NCBI GenBank assembly: GCA_020025515.1
Contig: JAHHRZ010000001.1
Location: 1-64,000, forward strand
Direction of reading: 5' to 3'
DNA from: Oscillospiraceae bacterium
Lineage (GTDB): Bacteria > Bacillota > Clostridia > Oscillospirales > Oscillospiraceae
DNA length: 64,000 nt
The position numbers and the translations under genes are program-made. The stretch's first letter is position 1; each line of letters opens with the position of its first letter. The notes below the pieces were generated by a model. That model was given only the letters and a program-made list of their open reading frames with translations. It made no database searches and was not told the DNA's origin. This document shows, piece by piece, positions 23,469 through 33,653 of this stretch.

Positions 23469-23776
23469 GCACCTCGTTATGCAGAAATCCTGCCGGCACG
23501 AGCTTGCATTGTTTCGGTAGTATATGTATAAAAATGAATTGTCGCTCTCTTTTGACTGTGCCGATCAGGTACCATTATCTATTATAAATACTCTGTTGCT
23601 ATTTCACTATATTGGAGAGCGCAGATTTTTTGAATTCGCTCTTGAAAATTTGAAATTACTCGAGAATGATGCGCATTAGCTTGAAAAAGTAGATGCATTT
23701 GCACGAAAAATACTGACGAAAAAAAGTTAACAATTCGGTTACGATGCAACGAAATAAATCATCTTTGCAAAAATAC
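23469..23776. other. AT-rich upstream region of the protease gene
   Basis: No gene seen. Direct word repeats such as CGCTCT and GAATTCGCTC occur at about 23545-23650. The region probably carries regulatory sites for the large protease gene, but none was recognised. Confidence 0.4.
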
Positions 23777-23805
23777 TTGACAGTGACATTGCAAAATTGT
23801 ATTAT
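23777..23805 (+). promoter_or_regulatory. Promoter of the S8 protease gene
   Basis: TTGACA (23777-23782), 17-base spacer, TATTAT (23800-23805), followed by a leader of about 125 bases. Confidence 0.75.
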
Positions 23806-23936
23806 ATCCCCATGGCAATTCTACTGGGGAGAGTGTAGAAAATGCTGTATGGGGGCCGTATAGAGATTGAAAAGAAACGGTTTTGATTTCTTACAATGGC
23901 ACCTGTTCAAATGACAAAGAATGAGAAGGAGAAAAG

Positions 23937-26900
23937 ATGATGGAAAAAAGTTTGTTGAACCGACTACTGTCCCTGATGCTGGTTGCAGCGATCCTGTGCG
24001 GGTTTATGATCCCGGTGCATGCCGCTGAGGAATCTGCTTCCGTGCGCTTCCAGCAGGTGGACAACAGTGCTGTGACCGCAGTGCATCCCGGTCACGCACC
24101 CGTTACCCCGCAGCAAGAAGAGGCATATGCCCCGACTGATGTGGTTCGTGTCTCCATTGTTCTGGAGAAGGAATCTACAGTGGCAGCGGGATTTGACATG
24201 AAGAATGTTGCGCAAAATGCTTCTGCCATGGCCTATCGTCAGGAACTGCAAACCCAGCAGGCCCAGGTGACAGCCTCCATCGAAAAGCGTCTGGAGGAGA
24301 AACTGGATGTGGCCTGGAACCTGACTCTGGCAGCGAACCTGATTTCTGCCGATGTGGAGTATGGTCAAATCGAGACCATTGAGAAGGTCCCCGGCGTTGA
24401 GAAGGTTCTGATTGAAACCAGATATGAACCTGCCGTTGTGAATCGGGAAGAAACAAACGATCCCAACATGGCGACTTCCTCCAAGCAAATCGGTTCCACC
24501 ATCGCTTGGGATGCGGGTTACACCGGCGCAGGTGCCCGGATTGCGGTGATCGATACCGGTATCGATACCACCCATCAGTCCTTTAACAATGACGGTTATA
24601 AACATTCCTTGTCCCGACTGGCAGAAGAAAAGGGCATCAGTCTGGATGAATACATGAAGCAGCTGAATCTTCTGGATGTGGAAGAGATCCAGTCTGTGCA
24701 GAATCAGCTGCATGTGAAAATCGACCCGAAGCAGGCGTTTGTCAGCGAAAAGCTCCCCTTTGCTTACAACTATGTGGATCAGAGTTACTATGTCACCCAT
24801 GCAGAGGATACCCAGTCGGAGCATGGCTCTCATGTCAGCGGCATTGCTGCTGCCAACGCCTATATTCCTGAAAAGGATGGCACCTTCTCCAAGGCGCTGG
24901 ATTCCGTCAAGGTCCAGGGTGTTGCCCCCGATGCCCAGATCATTACCATGAAGGTGTTCGGGCATAAAGGTGGTGCCTACGACTCAGACTATATGGTTGC
25001 CATTGAGGACGCCATTATTCTGGGCTGTGACACCGTGAACCTGTCTTTGGGTGCATCCAATCCCGGCAACTCCCGCCACGCCAACAAAGAATATCAGGCC
25101 ATTATGGACGATCTCACTAAGGCTGGCATTGTGGTTTGTATCTCTGCGGGCAACAGCGGCAGCTGGGTCCAGAATGCGGCCAATGGGGGACACCTATATG
25201 CTGATGATGTAAGCATGCAGACCAACGGTACCCCTGGTTCTTACACAAACTCCTTGTGTGTGGCCTCTGTGGACAACGACGGTACCACGGGCCTGTACAT
25301 GCAGGTGAAGGATTTCATGACAGCCTACTATGAAGATGCCGGCCGTGGAGATCCCATGGTGACATTGGCAGGTGATCATGAATATGTCTTCATCGATGGC
25401 TACGGAACCCCGGAGGATTGGGCCGCTGTTGGCGATGCCCTGAATGGAAAGGTTGCGATTTGCTCCCGTGGCGTCATTCCCTTTGTGGATAAAGCCAATA
25501 ATGCTGTGAAAGCAGGTGCCATTGCAACGGTGATCTATAATAATGAGCCTGGTATCATCGGCATGGATCTGTCCTCCTATAGGGAAAAGGCTCCTTGTGC
25601 CTCCATTACACAGGCCGCCGCTAAGGTTTTCCGTGACAATTCTGAGGCAGTTACCACGGATTCCGGAGTGCAGTATTATACTGGCACACTGACGATTTCC
25701 AAGGAGCTCGGCTCTGCCCAGCTTAACAGCGAATTTTATACCATGAGCAATTTCTCCTCCTGGGGCGTCCCCGGCACCTTGGAGATGAAGCCCGAAATCA
25801 CAGCGCCTGGCGGTTACATTTATTCGGTACATGGTACGACCCCTGTGGGCGGCGGCTCGGATAAGTACGAGAGCATGTCCGGCACCTCCATGGCCTCTCC
25901 TCAGGTTGCCGGCATGGCGGCTCTGGTTGCTCAGCATATTGAAGCCAATCATCTGGCAGAAAAGACCAAACTGACACCCCGCCAGCTGATTCAGAGCCTT
26001 TTGATGTCCACCGCGGAACCTATGGTGAACGGCGACAGCCACAGCTATTTCCCTGTTATTCAGCAGGGCGCCGGTCTTGCCAATGTTGGCAACGCTGTCA
26101 GAGCAGACAGCTATATCACCATGGACGAAACCGCAACAAAGTCTTTTGCAGATGGTAAGGTCAAGGTAGAGCTGGGAGATGATCCCCAGCGGACAGGTCT
26201 GTACAAGTTCTCCTTTAATATCCACAATCTGGAGACAACAGATAAGAATTTTACAGTGTCTGCTGATTTCTTCACCCAGAAGGTGTTTGAGGACTACGCA
26301 AACGACAAGAAGGACGACAATCAGAAGGCATTCTATATGGATACCAAGACCGTCTCTCTGCCTGTCAATGTGACATGGGAAGTGGACGGAAAGACACTTG
26401 CGCCCAACAATTTGTCTATGGAGCTGGATTTTGACGGCAATGGTGCCATCAATGCCAATGACGGACAGACGCTCCTGGACTATGTGGTTGATAACACCAA
26501 AGCCATCCAGAATCCGGACAAGGCCGATATAGACGAAGACGGCGATGTGGATACTTATGATGCATATTTGTTCTTTAAGGAATTGACAACCAGTTCCCTT
26601 GTGGTTCCCGGAGATGGTTCTGTGCAGGTCCATGTCACCGTGGAGCTGACAGATGCATGGAAAGAGCACATGAAAACAGCCATCGACGGTGCATATGTGG
26701 AAGGGTATGTGTTTGCCAAGAGCATGACAAGCAAGGAAGGAGTCGAGGGGACCACCCACTCCATCCCGGTTCTGGGCTTCTGCGGCAGCTGGACCGATCC
26801 TTCTATGTATGAAGCCGGCACTCTGGCTCAGTATCGGACCGGAGAGGATTGCCGTACCCCTTACCTGGGCAATGTGGAAGCCAACACCTATCTGGTGACC

Positions 26901-29900
26901 TATGCAAACGACCCCAAGAATGTCTATCCCATAGGTGGCAACCCTGTGATTCCCGATAAGAAATACATGCCGGAGCGCAACGCCATCAACTCTGTCAATG
27001 GCGACACCGTGGGAAAAATGCAGTTTACGGTAATCCGTAATGCTGCCGCCGGACGGTTTACCGCCCAGAATGTGACCAAGGGAAAAGAACTGGTAAATAC
27101 CGCATTGGGTACGGTAGGCGCAGCATTCTTCTATCCTGCGGCAAACCAATGGAAGGAAACCGGATACGCACTGAAAACCAACTTTAGTCCCAAGAATGCA
27201 GACGAAGGGGACAAACTCCTGCTGAACCTGACTCTGGCACCGGAGTATTATGTCAATGCCGAAGGAGAGATCAAGTGGGAGGAACTGGGACAAGGTGCCA
27301 GCTTCCCTCTGCCGCTGGTGGTGGATAACACCGCTCCTACCATCAAGGATGTGTCTCACAGCATCACCGGCAATAAGCTGGTGGTGACAGCTTCGGACAA
27401 CCAGTATATTGCAGCAGTGGTGCTGTATAACAAGACCGGCACCAAGGTGTGCGCATCCACCGGCGCTGTACAGGAGATTGCGCCTGGTGCAGAAGCACGG
27501 TATGAGCTGGATCTCACCGATGTGAGCGGAAAGAAGTTTGCGCTTCAGGTTGTGGACTATGCCATGAACACTACCACCTATATGGTGGAAATGGAGATCG
27601 GCGAACAGCAGACCCTTCCTGAGATGATGGCATTTTCCATGGATGAGAACTCCCGATACTGGATTGCATTTGACAAAAATACGGCGTATAATCCCGACGC
27701 GGACCATGGTCTGGAGCCTTACTCCGATACCAAGAATGTCTTTGTAGGCGCCACCATCGCAAATCACACGGTATTTGCATCCACCAAGGACGGAAAGCTC
27801 TATGCAATGCCGGAAGAGGACCTGGCAGAGGAGAATCTGGTTGCCAATACCGGCGTGATATTCACCGATATGGCGTATAACCGGGCAGATAAAAAGATCT
27901 ATGGCATCAGCGATGAGACACTGTATACCATTGATATGCTGACCGGCAAGACGGCAGAGGTGGGCACCGTTGGTCTGAAAACCAACACACTGGCCTGTGA
28001 CGCAGAGGGGACCTTCTACTGCAATCAGTTGGACACCAATCAGATCTATAAGTTTACATTGACTTCTATGGATAAGCCTCAGCTTGTGGGAGCTGTTGAT
28101 AAGAAGGCCGATATCCAAAGTGAGTTCATTCAGTCCATGGAAATCAATCCCAACACGGGAATCCTGTGCTGGAATTCCTTCTATACCGAAAGAAACAGTG
28201 AAGGATATACCGTTGGCCGGTCTTACTATGTGGAAATGGACCCCAAGACTGGTAATTCTGAGGTGTATAATGACCTGCGGGAAGAGATTTCCTGCCTGGT
28301 TATCCCGGAGCGTACCACCGGAGACGATGTACTGAAGCCTACCGATGAGGTTTCCGGTGTGATCATGAGCAGTGACAGCATCAATATGCTGAATGGTACC
28401 ACCCAAAAGCTGTCTGCTCTGGTGCAGCCCTGGACGGCAACCGATCGCAGCGTCATCTGGAGCTCTGAGAATGAGGAAATCGCAAAGGTTGACAAGAACG
28501 GCATTGTGACGGCGGTTGGAGTCGGTACAACGACTGTGACGGCTGCGTCCGTACTGGATCCCAAGATGAAAGCCCAGTGTACGGTGACTGTGGAAAAAGT
28601 CGATGTTACCTTGAAGGGTGTCCTGCAGGACAAGGATGGCAAGGCACAATTCTTCTCCTGGAATATGGGAGAGCAGGACACCTGGACACCGGGTGCAAAG
28701 ATTGATACCAGCATAAACTCCGCCGCTTATGATCCTAAAAATAATTTCTACTATGTGCAGGATGGCACAAAGGATCTTTTGATGCATAAGGTTGGGGAAA
28801 ACGGTGTTTCTGCCGAAACCTCCGAAACCAATGGTGCAGGAATCCCTCTGTGGGATATGGCATACAGCTCTTATTTTTCCACAGAAGATACACCCAAGGT
28901 ATCCTCCGTCTATGCATACTATTTCCTGCCTCCCAAGGATCCTATGCACTTAGACAATCAGGCGTTTAACCTCTACGGTGCCATTGAGTATCTCACGACC
29001 ATCACGTCTATGGGCTATGAGCAGTATACCGTTCCTGAAACCGGAGAGGTTCTGGATACGGAGCATTTGGTACTGCTGGATAACAAGGGAATGGTCTACC
29101 ACTTCTATACGTATTTGGAAGGGAAGGACTACAGAGCACGGCTGGCACAATATCCCAGTGATTTGGGCCTGAGCTTTGACGGCTATGACAACAAGGAAAA
29201 GATGTACTGCTCCATGGTTGCGGACCCCAATGGCATTTTGTACCTGTCCTATTTCAATGGGGATTCCAGTGAACTGTATCGTCTGGAACTGGATGAAGCC
29301 AACGAGATGTATCATGCCGAGCGGATCGGAACCTTTGGTGAGGAGGTCTGGCCCGCAATGCTCACCGAGGTTACGAACAATCAGCCCGATGCGGGAACTG
29401 CACACAAGGTAGTCCATGCGACCCAAGAAATGGAAGCTGTGACCGTGACCGCAGAGGAAATGAAGGCTGCGGTGGAGGAACTGGAAAGCGATACCTCTGA
29501 CAAGATTTTCCAGATGACCGAAGAAGCCAGACAGTCCAGAGCTGAGATGCAGTCTGATTCTAAGGTGGAAGAGGGCAAAAAGACGGTTTCTGTCACCATC
29601 ACAGCCAAGGATGCTGCCGGTATGGACATCGCTTCTACCAATGGTCTGATTAGTGCAGCTTATGACACCACCAAGCTGGAGCTGGTGGAGGTCACGGTTC
29701 ACGGTGCTTACACCTCCAAGATTCAGGAAGACGGCAAGGTTACCTTCGGCTATGTCTCTCTGAGTGAAATTCCTGCTGGGGAGGCCGTTGCAACCCTGAA
29801 ATTCAATGCTTTGGAAGTGGAAGAATCTGCCATTACGGTGGAAACCCTTCAGGTAAACAACGAAAAGGGCGGTAAGGAAGAGCTGAAGATCGAGTTCGCT

Positions 29901-30695
29901 CATGAAAATACCGAGGTCCGCAATGTGGTGGAAGCCACCTGCACCAAGGACGGCTATTCCGGTGACGCCTACTGCCTGGACTGCGGCAAGCTGATTGCCA
30001 AGGGCGAAGTGATTCCGGCTAAGGGCCACCAGTGGTCTGATTGGAGCGTGACCAAGGAAGCTACCTGCTTTGAAGCCGGGGAGAAGACCAGAACCTGTAC
30101 GGTCTGCGGAGAAACCGAGACGGAAGAAATTCCTTCTACTGTGGACCACTGCCCCTGCAAGGAATTCAAGGATCTGGATTGCACCAAGTGGTATCACGAG
30201 GGTATTGACTTTGCTCTGGAAACCGGCATCATGGAGGGCGTAGGCGATCAGCTCTTTAGCCCCAATGGCAAGGTTACCCGTGCACAAATGGTAACAATGC
30301 TGTACCGCATGGCGGGCAGCCCCCAGGTGACAGGAGAGACTTCCTTCACCGATGTGCAGCAGGATAAGTGGTATACGGATGCAGTGGTATGGGCCGCAGA
30401 GGCTGGGATCACTGACGGCATCACGGAAACCACCTTTGCCCCTGGCCATTTTGTAACCAGAGAGCAGATGGTGACCTTCCTGTATCGTTATGCGAAGATG
30501 AACGGGAAAGATGTCAGCGCTACTAGCGATCTGAGTAAGTTTGCTGATGCGCAGAATGTGCATGACTTTGCAAAGACTTCTATGGCTTGGGCCGTTGCGG
30601 AGGAATTGATTGAGGGCATGGACAATCGTCTGTATCCCGCAAATTCCGCAACCCGTGCACAGGGTGCTACGATTCTCATGCGCTATTGCAAGTAA
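23937..30695 (+). CDS. Giant SLH-anchored S8 subtilisin-family protease
   Basis: A secreted surface protease of 2252 residues. Order: signal peptide (about 1-30), I9-like propeptide (about 60-165), subtilase domain with catalytic D206 (AVIDTGID), H296 (EHGSHVSG) and S651 (SGTSMASPQ), split by a PA insert at about 473-560. Fn3-like regions follow, then a dockerin-like calcium repeat pair at about 827-882 (LDFDGNGAINANDGQ, ADIDEDGDVDTYDA). After a long beta-propeller-like stretch come a Big2 domain (about 1470-1550), a cohesin-like domain (about 1876-1980), Cys-pair units (about 1995-2070) and three SLH repeats to the end. Layout resembles lactocepin C5a-type proteases. SLH domains anchor it to the cell wall; it probably degrades host or dietary protein. 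Confidence 0.95.
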   Translation: MMEKSLLNRLLSLMLVAAILCGFMIPVHAAEESASVRFQQVDNSAVTAVHPGHAPVTPQQEEAYAPTDVVRVSIVLEKESTVAAGFDMKNVAQNASAMAYRQELQTQQAQVTASIEKRLEEKLDVAWNLTLAANLISADVEYGQIETIEKVPGVEKVLIETRYEPAVVNREETNDPNMATSSKQIGSTIAWDAGYTGAGARIAVIDTGIDTTHQSFNNDGYKHSLSRLAEEKGISLDEYMKQLNLLDVEEIQSVQNQLHVKIDPKQAFVSEKLPFAYNYVDQSYYVTHAEDTQSEHGSHVSGIAAANAYIPEKDGTFSKALDSVKVQGVAPDAQIITMKVFGHKGGAYDSDYMVAIEDAIILGCDTVNLSLGASNPGNSRHANKEYQAIMDDLTKAGIVVCISAGNSGSWVQNAANGGHLYADDVSMQTNGTPGSYTNSLCVASVDNDGTTGLYMQVKDFMTAYYEDAGRGDPMVTLAGDHEYVFIDGYGTPEDWAAVGDALNGKVAICSRGVIPFVDKANNAVKAGAIATVIYNNEPGIIGMDLSSYREKAPCASITQAAAKVFRDNSEAVTTDSGVQYYTGTLTISKELGSAQLNSEFYTMSNFSSWGVPGTLEMKPEITAPGGYIYSVHGTTPVGGGSDKYESMSGTSMASPQVAGMAALVAQHIEANHLAEKTKLTPRQLIQSLLMSTAEPMVNGDSHSYFPVIQQGAGLANVGNAVRADSYITMDETATKSFADGKVKVELGDDPQRTGLYKFSFNIHNLETTDKNFTVSADFFTQKVFEDYANDKKDDNQKAFYMDTKTVSLPVNVTWEVDGKTLAPNNLSMELDFDGNGAINANDGQTLLDYVVDNTKAIQNPDKADIDEDGDVDTYDAYLFFKELTTSSLVVPGDGSVQVHVTVELTDAWKEHMKTAIDGAYVEGYVFAKSMTSKEGVEGTTHSIPVLGFCGSWTDPSMYEAGTLAQYRTGEDCRTPYLGNVEANTYLVTYANDPKNVYPIGGNPVIPDKKYMPERNAINSVNGDTVGKMQFTVIRNAAAGRFTAQNVTKGKELVNTALGTVGAAFFYPAANQWKETGYALKTNFSPKNADEGDKLLLNLTLAPEYYVNAEGEIKWEELGQGASFPLPLVVDNTAPTIKDVSHSITGNKLVVTASDNQYIAAVVLYNKTGTKVCASTGAVQEIAPGAEARYELDLTDVSGKKFALQVVDYAMNTTTYMVEMEIGEQQTLPEMMAFSMDENSRYWIAFDKNTAYNPDADHGLEPYSDTKNVFVGATIANHTVFASTKDGKLYAMPEEDLAEENLVANTGVIFTDMAYNRADKKIYGISDETLYTIDMLTGKTAEVGTVGLKTNTLACDAEGTFYCNQLDTNQIYKFTLTSMDKPQLVGAVDKKADIQSEFIQSMEINPNTGILCWNSFYTERNSEGYTVGRSYYVEMDPKTGNSEVYNDLREEISCLVIPERTTGDDVLKPTDEVSGVIMSSDSINMLNGTTQKLSALVQPWTATDRSVIWSSENEEIAKVDKNGIVTAVGVGTTTVTAASVLDPKMKAQCTVTVEKVDVTLKGVLQDKDGKAQFFSWNMGEQDTWTPGAKIDTSINSAAYDPKNNFYYVQDGTKDLLMHKVGENGVSAETSETNGAGIPLWDMAYSSYFSTEDTPKVSSVYAYYFLPPKDPMHLDNQAFNLYGAIEYLTTITSMGYEQYTVPETGEVLDTEHLVLLDNKGMVYHFYTYLEGKDYRARLAQYPSDLGLSFDGYDNKEKMYCSMVADPNGILYLSYFNGDSSELYRLELDEANEMYHAERIGTFGEEVWPAMLTEVTNNQPDAGTAHKVVHATQEMEAVTVTAEEMKAAVEELESDTSDKIFQMTEEARQSRAEMQSDSKVEEGKKTVSVTITAKDAAGMDIASTNGLISAAYDTTKLELVEVTVHGAYTSKIQEDGKVTFGYVSLSEIPAGEAVATLKFNALEVEESAITVETLQVNNEKGGKEELKIEFAHENTEVRNVVEATCTKDGYSGDAYCLDCGKLIAKGEVIPAKGHQWSDWSVTKEATCFEAGEKTRTCTVCGETETEEIPSTVDHCPCKEFKDLDCTKWYHEGIDFALETGIMEGVGDQLFSPNGKVTRAQMVTMLYRMAGSPQVTGETSFTDVQQDKWYTDAVVWAAEAGITDGITETTFAPGHFVTREQMVTFLYRYAKMNGKDVSATSDLSKFADAQNVHDFAKTSMAWAVAEELIEGMDNRLYPANSATRAQGATILMRYCK

Positions 30696-30730
30696 ATATC
30701 TGAACCCTTCGGAAGCAAGAAGTTAAGAGA

Positions 30731-30767
30731 ATGCTGCCTCACAGGATGCTGTGGGGCAGCATTTTTC
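30731..30767 (+). terminator. Terminator of the protease gene
   Basis: A 14-base stem (30731-30744 with 30749-30762, ATGCTGCC...GGCAGCAT) followed by TTTTTCT. Confidence 0.9.
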
Positions 30768-30808
30768 TATGTATATTAGAAAAGGTGCTGTTTCTTTTCC
30801 GGTTTGGG

Positions 30809-30837
30809 TTGCAATTTTTTGTAAGATGTGGCATAAT
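30809..30837 (+). promoter_or_regulatory. Promoter of the FadR-type regulator gene
   Basis: TTGCAA (30809-30814), 17-base spacer, CATAAT (30832-30837). Confidence 0.6.
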
Positions 30838-30867
30838 GATGGAAATGCGAAAGGAGCGGTCAATGCC

Positions 30868-31566
30868 ATGGCACACATGCAATCTCCCAGGCTCATGGAC
30901 CAGACAGCAGATCAGCTGCTGCGTATGATTCGGACTGATCCCCGCTGTGCACCCGGAGCAAAGCTGCCCGGTGAGGTGCAGCTTTGTGAGTTCTTTGGTG
31001 TCAGCCGAACCACAGTACGGGCGGCGGTTCGCTCTCTGGCGGCCCAAGGGTATTTGGAGGTGCGGCGTGGCAGCGGAACCTTTGTTCTGGACCGCAGCAG
31101 CGCAGAGGTGGACATCGGCCTGCAAAAGCTGGAATCCGTGCAGGCAAGACTGAAAGACCTGTATGAGATCCGCATGATGATTGAGCCGGAGCTGGCAAGG
31201 CTTGCATGTCTGCGGGGGTCCAATGAGGAGCTGCATGAGATCGCGCAGAAGGCAGAGGCGGTGGCGGATGCCATTCGCCAGGGCCATGACTTTGACAGTG
31301 CGGAGGAGGACTTTCATCAGGCCTTTGTTGCCGCTGCCCATAACCCCTATATGGAGCAGCTCCTTCCCATTATTCACAATGCCCTCCATGAGGCCTGGGC
31401 GGCCATGGATGTCAATGGCCTTTTGGCGCAGCCAACCATACGGGATAATGAGATTTTGGTGGATTTTTTACGCCGGAGGGATGGGCAGGGCGCAAAATAC
31501 GCAATGGCAACCCATATTAGACATTCCATCAATATTTTGAATCTGTCTGATCCAAATGAAGTATAA
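30868..31566 (+). CDS. GntR/FadR-family transcriptional regulator
   Basis: A 232-residue regulator. The N-terminal winged helix shows the GntR pattern (PGAKLPGEVQLCEFFGVSRTT, then GYLEVRRGSGTFV). The C-terminal all-helical FCD domain binds effectors, often organic acids, with metal-ligand positions (D, H, H) in EEDFHQAF and AAHNPYMEQL. The start at 30868 is chosen because AAAGGAG lies 11 bases upstream and just after the promoter; the open frame extends further. Targets unknown; no metabolic operon adjoins it. Confidence 0.88.
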   Translation: MAHMQSPRLMDQTADQLLRMIRTDPRCAPGAKLPGEVQLCEFFGVSRTTVRAAVRSLAAQGYLEVRRGSGTFVLDRSSAEVDIGLQKLESVQARLKDLYEIRMMIEPELARLACLRGSNEELHEIAQKAEAVADAIRQGHDFDSAEEDFHQAFVAAAHNPYMEQLLPIIHNALHEAWAAMDVNGLLAQPTIRDNEILVDFLRRRDGQGAKYAMATHIRHSINILNLSDPNEV

Positions 31567-31588
31567 TACAAAGCAGCGAGGTAGTTCT

Positions 31589-32530
31589 ATGAATTGGAAA
31601 TCCGCATATCGGCGTGTCTTGATAACCGTTCTGCTGCTGGGAATGGCTCTGCTTCTGGTACCAGGGGTGGAGGCTTCTGAGTATGCTGATGAGGGGCAAA
31701 TTTTTGAATTTATGACCCTGGAGATGGGGTTGAATCCGGCCGCGGCATGCGGCATCATAGCGAATATGGAGGCAGAATCCGGTTTTAAACTGGTTTGCTA
31801 TGGCGATGAAGGGTCCAGTTTTGGCCTGTGTCAGTGGCATGCCACACGTTTCGATGCGCTTAAAACCTTCTGCAAGTCTCGGGGTTATGATTATCGGACT
31901 CTGGAAGGACAGTTGAATTTCCTCTTATTTGATCTCAGAGTCAATTATCCTGATACATATAAATATCTGCGCCGTCTTCCCAATGATTCTCAGGGCGCAT
32001 ATGATGCAGCCTATTACTGGTGCGTTCAGTACGAACGGCCTGCGGGTATGCAGGCTGCCGGTGCCTATCGTGGACGATTGGCGCAGACAAAGTATTGGAA
32101 TCGCTATGGCAGCTATGTTCCGGGAACTGGTGGCACCGTGGTGCGCTCCAATGGCATGTCCGGCTTGGGAACCTCCAGCAGTGTGTGGGACGCCTTGTTC
32201 TACTGGGAGAGGGAGGAGACTTCTGAGGAAGAAGAAAAGCTCAAGATGGAGAAAACGGAGCCGGCACCGGGAAGCAGCGATGCTGCGCAGGCAGAGCCCA
32301 CTGCGGTGGAAGGAGCTGCGGAGCAGACTGAACCATCTGTGGAAGATGAAGCGGTTGATACCACGGAGCATCAGGAGCGGTGTCAGAACCTGCTGCCTCA
32401 GCATCCTCCTGCAATTCCTGTGGTAGATGGAGAGCCGCTTCTCAGCGAAGCGGTTGTGACCTGCAACTGCGGAGAGATTGAACTGCAATTCAGTTCCCAA
32501 GCGCCTGTAATCATTTATGAAATTTCCTAA
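31589..32530 (+). CDS. Secreted lysozyme-like protein (phage tail lysozyme domain)
   Basis: A 313-residue protein with a signal peptide (VLLLGMALLLVPGVEA, residues about 10-33). A domain of about 140 residues follows, with GLNPAAACGIIANMEAESGF, then SFGLCQWHATRFDAL, the pattern of phage tail lysozyme/CwlT-like glycosidases with Glu as likely catalytic residue. An acidic, Pro/Glu-rich tail has no anchor. GAGG lies before the ATG at 31589. It probably cleaves peptidoglycan during growth or sporulation. The 3' half has no domain I know. Confidence 0.8.
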   Translation: MNWKSAYRRVLITVLLLGMALLLVPGVEASEYADEGQIFEFMTLEMGLNPAAACGIIANMEAESGFKLVCYGDEGSSFGLCQWHATRFDALKTFCKSRGYDYRTLEGQLNFLLFDLRVNYPDTYKYLRRLPNDSQGAYDAAYYWCVQYERPAGMQAAGAYRGRLAQTKYWNRYGSYVPGTGGTVVRSNGMSGLGTSSSVWDALFYWEREETSEEEEKLKMEKTEPAPGSSDAAQAEPTAVEGAAEQTEPSVEDEAVDTTEHQERCQNLLPQHPPAIPVVDGEPLLSEAVVTCNCGEIELQFSSQAPVIIYEIS

Positions 32531-32583
32531 AGAAAAGAGCTTGCCCCAAAATGGGACTTTGCAAAAAACAGCCTAATATGAAG

Positions 32584-32627
32584 CGCCGCCGAAATCGGGA
32601 GATACCTCGATTTCGGCGGCGTTTTAT
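32584..32627 (+). terminator. Terminator of the lysozyme-like gene
   Basis: A 14-bp perfect stem CGCCGCCGAAATCG / CGATTTCGGCGGCG (32584-32597, 32608-32621) followed by TTTTAT. Confidence 0.9.
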
Positions 32628-32797
32628 AATGTGTGTAAATCTCTACTATGTCAGAATATTAGTTCTGCCATAGAGCCTTTTCCGCATTTTGTATCAGTGA
32701 AAAGTGTGGATGATTTCAAAATCTTTGGACATGCAGTGATAGGGGCAGAGAGTGTGCACGGCGGCTGAAACTTCTTCCTTTCGGCCTTTTCCAAACG

Positions 32798-33634
32798 TCA
32801 GGAAAACCGACGGGCATAACCGCACTTGCGGCACAGCTCTTCTGCGGCCTTCCCTTGGGAAAAGCCGTCATAAATGGCCTTTGCTCTGAGAGAATTCAGA
32901 ATTTCTTCCAAATCCTGCTCAAAGAGGTTGCCAAGAGAAATGTTACCTTCGTGATCCAGACAACAGGGCACCACGGTTCCATCGCACAACACCCCCAGCT
33001 GGTCCCGGAGCCCGTAGCAGAATATCCGGTGGCTGCCTTCCGGCGCACTGAGGTCCGGCCAGTCGAATTTATCTCCGTATTCCAGATAAATTCGGTTCCC
33101 AATCCGGGTGCCTCGCCGCTCTTTGACCCAGGGGAGGGGGAAATGGGCCTCCATGGAGGATAAAATCTCCTGATTTTTACTGTCCTGCCCTCCGTGATTC
33201 CATAGGCGATAACTCACCAGCTTCTTTCCCTGTGCGGCTTGCCCGAAGGAGAAGCACTGCTCTAAATAGGATTCAAAGGAAATGGCCAGGTCATTGGCCT
33301 CAAAGGCATGCAGGGATACATTGACCTTGTGAAGGGCAGGGGCGGCCAGCAGAATTTCCTGCTGCCGGGTGAGCAGGGTTCCGTTGGTGGTGAGAATCAC
33401 CCGAAACCCGGCGTCATGGGCAAGGGAAAGAAAGCTCTCCAGCTCCGGGTGGCACAGAGGCTCTCCCATGAGGTGAAAGTAGAGAAAGTCTGTGTAGGGG
33501 CGGAGCTTGGGGAGAAGTTTCAAAAACTCCTCCCGGTTCATGATCCTAGGCGGGCGCTTTGTGCCTGGGCAGAAGGCGCAGCGAAGGTTGCAGAGATTGG
33601 AAATTTCTACATAAACTTTAGCAAAACGCTTCAT
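32798..33634 (-). CDS. Radical SAM/SPASM-domain protein
   Basis: A 278-residue radical SAM enzyme. The cluster motif C15-x3-C19-x2-C22 (CNLRCAFC) binds the SAM iron-sulfur cluster. The strand HLMGEPLCHPELE is the GGE-like SAM site. C-terminal cysteines (IFCYG, VLCDGTVVPCCLDHEG, LCRKCG) form a SPASM-type auxiliary cluster. AGGAGG precedes the ATG. It follows the VWA gene by 19 bases on the same strand, so it may be part of that unit. Substrate unknown. Confidence 0.87.
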   Translation of the reverse strand: MKRFAKVYVEISNLCNLRCAFCPGTKRPPRIMNREEFLKLLPKLRPYTDFLYFHLMGEPLCHPELESFLSLAHDAGFRVILTTNGTLLTRQQEILLAAPALHKVNVSLHAFEANDLAISFESYLEQCFSFGQAAQGKKLVSYRLWNHGGQDSKNQEILSSMEAHFPLPWVKERRGTRIGNRIYLEYGDKFDWPDLSAPEGSHRIFCYGLRDQLGVLCDGTVVPCCLDHEGNISLGNLFEQDLEEILNSLRAKAIYDGFSQGKAAEELCRKCGYARRFS

Positions 33635-33653
33635 AGGGTACCTCCTGCGTATG

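Noticed and set aside
25194..28949. A 1251-codon open frame on the minus strand opposite the protease gene
   Set aside because: It is the shadow of a strongly biased coding sequence; no ribosome binding site or known domain, and the plus-strand protein has clear catalytic motifs.
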